Assembly: GCA_002316385.1 (NCBI GenBank)
Contig: DCDL01000055.1
Span: 120,503-144,503 of the forward strand
Direction: 5' to 3'
Source of the DNA: Clostridium sp. UBA1056
GTDB lineage: Bacteria > Bacillota > Clostridia > Clostridiales > Clostridiaceae
Length of the DNA: 24,001 bases
Shown here piece by piece: positions 23,345 to 24,001 of this stretch. The position numbers and the translations under genes are program-made. Position 1 is the stretch's first letter, and each line of letters starts with the position of its first letter. Below the pieces are notes generated by a model. It made no database searches, was not told where the DNA came from, and was given only the letters and a program-made list of their open reading frames with translations.

Positions 23345-23872
23345 ATGAATGCAATTAATCACTTTAAAACTATTACAAGGCATAAATTATTAGTTATGAA
23401 ATACTGCTTTAAGGTGGGTTTATATAAACAAGGAGTTTTACACGATTTATCTAAATACTCTTGGATAGAGTTTTCAGCAGGAATAAAATACTACAGAGGT
23501 GATATAAGTCCTAATGGAATACAAAAGCAAGTGGAAGGGTATTCTAAGGCTTGGCTTCATCATAAGGGAAGAAATAAGCATCACTTAGAATATTGGATTG
23601 ATTATGGTACCAGTATTCAAGATGGACTAGTTGGTATGAAGATGCCAAAGAATTATGTAGTTGAAATGTTTATTGATAGAATATGTGCCTGCATGAATTA
23701 TGAAAAGGAGAAATACAAGGATGATTCTGCTTTAAGGTATTATGAAAGAGGCAAGGATTATCAAATCATCCATGAAGAAAGTAAGGAGCTGTTAGAATTT
23801 TTACTTAATAAGCTAGCTGAAGAAGGAGAGCAGGCTACATTGGATTATATAAAAAATCAGGTTTTAAGATAA
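23345..23872 (+). CDS. DUF5662 family protein
   Basis: A 175-aa protein of the DUF5662 family. The family pattern is clear: HFKTITRHKLLVMKYCFKVG, then GVLHDLSKYS, then KAWLHHKGRNKHHLEYWIDY. The many His and Asp residues (HDLSK, HHKGRNKHHLEYW) suggest metal binding and recall HD-type hydrolases, but no activity is established. An ATG at 23333 directly abuts AGGGG (23328-23332), too close for initiation, so ATG 23345 is preferred and drops only four residues. Length is normal. The gene is monocistronic and followed by a strong terminator. Confidence 0.85.
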   Translation: MNAINHFKTITRHKLLVMKYCFKVGLYKQGVLHDLSKYSWIEFSAGIKYYRGDISPNGIQKQVEGYSKAWLHHKGRNKHHLEYWIDYGTSIQDGLVGMKMPKNYVVEMFIDRICACMNYEKEKYKDDSALRYYERGKDYQIIHEESKELLEFLLNKLAEEGEQATLDYIKNQVLR

Positions 23873-23878
23873 GATTAA

Positions 23879-23926
23879 AAAGTCATCTCAAAGGAGAAAT
23901 TTCTTCTTCGGGATGGCTTTATTTTT
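23879..23926 (+). terminator. Rho-independent terminator
   Basis: AAAGTCATCTC (23879-23889) pairs with GGGATGGCTTT (23910-23920) with wobbles, plus an inner AGAAATTTCT palindrome. ATTTTTAT follows. Confidence 0.8.
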
Positions 23927-23930
23927 ATCC

Positions 23931-24001
23931 GATGACTACCCGCTCTAGTACTCCTATCGCACTCTGTGAAAGCGATTCGCACCAAATCAGAGATTTGGGC
24001 T
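23931..24001. repeat. GC-rich palindromic sequence at the window edge
   Basis: Of these 71 bases 35 are G or C, about 49%, in a window that is otherwise strongly AT-rich. It contains GCGATTCGC (23972-23980) and a perfect hairpin CCAAATC-AGA-GATTTGG (23982-23998). It could be an intergenic repeat, the edge of a mobile or transferred segment, or the start of an RNA gene region; the window ends before this can be told. Confidence 0.35.

Noticed and set aside
1..24001. CRISPR array, insertion sequence or prophage genes
   Set aside because: No regularly spaced repeats, transposase or integrase motifs, or phage structural genes were seen; the small holin-like peptide fits a chromosomal type I toxin better than a phage lysis cassette.

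Overview
The window is AT-rich chromosomal DNA from a low-GC Gram-positive anaerobe, most likely Clostridium sensu stricto. The evidence is strong purine-rich GGAGG ribosome-binding sites, occasional TTG and GTG starts, AGA/ATA/TTA-rich codon use, and the gene content: a SWIM-SNF2 helicase, MATE exporter, DUF5662, ZIP transporter and oleate hydratase. The species cannot be fixed from sequence alone. No rRNA, tRNA, CRISPR array, insertion sequence or phage gene was seen.

Layout. From 185 to 5185 a SWIM/SNF2 helicase is followed by a MATE exporter with its own strong promoter and a structured, repeat-bearing leader of about 190 nt. A bidirectional terminator separates the exporter from a convergent short-chain dehydrogenase. 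From 6399 to 9303 come a GNAT acetyltransferase, a TTG-started lipoprotein and an unusual oleate hydratase: the catalytic Glu of RGGREM is Met, there is an extra N-terminal hydrophobic segment, and the C-terminal tail is missing. From 9400 to 10190 lie the relic of a DNA-alkylation-repair gene and a compact type I toxin-antitoxin locus: a 33-residue holin-like toxin on the minus strand and a convergent antisense RNA on the plus strand. From 10447 to 15159 a RimJ/RimL-type acetyltransferase diverges from a run of DfrF-like dihydrofolate reductase plus the two halves of a heterodimeric ABC exporter. From 15160 to 17860 there are an FMN azoreductase, an MBL-fold hydrolase and a decayed DUF2975 membrane gene. 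From 17899 to 20126 is a complete amino-acid ABC importer operon (binding lipoprotein, permease, ATPase). From 20449 to the end come a ZIP metal transporter under a Fur-type box, a VCBS-like protein, a SAM methyltransferase, a DUF5662 protein and, after a terminator, a GC-rich palindromic stretch that runs off the window.

Main regulatory signals. The azoreductase promoter and the amino-acid importer promoter carry the same dyad, TTATCA-N8-TGATAA, placed at exactly the same position between -35 and -10. This suggests one unidentified repressor controls both, possibly as a redox or electrophile response. The ZIP promoter is overlapped by a near-perfect Fur box. The toxin mRNA has its Shine-Dalgarno sequence buried in a hairpin. 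Several gene relics (9513-9733, 17587-17784 and shorter candidates) show that the intergenic regions are eroding.
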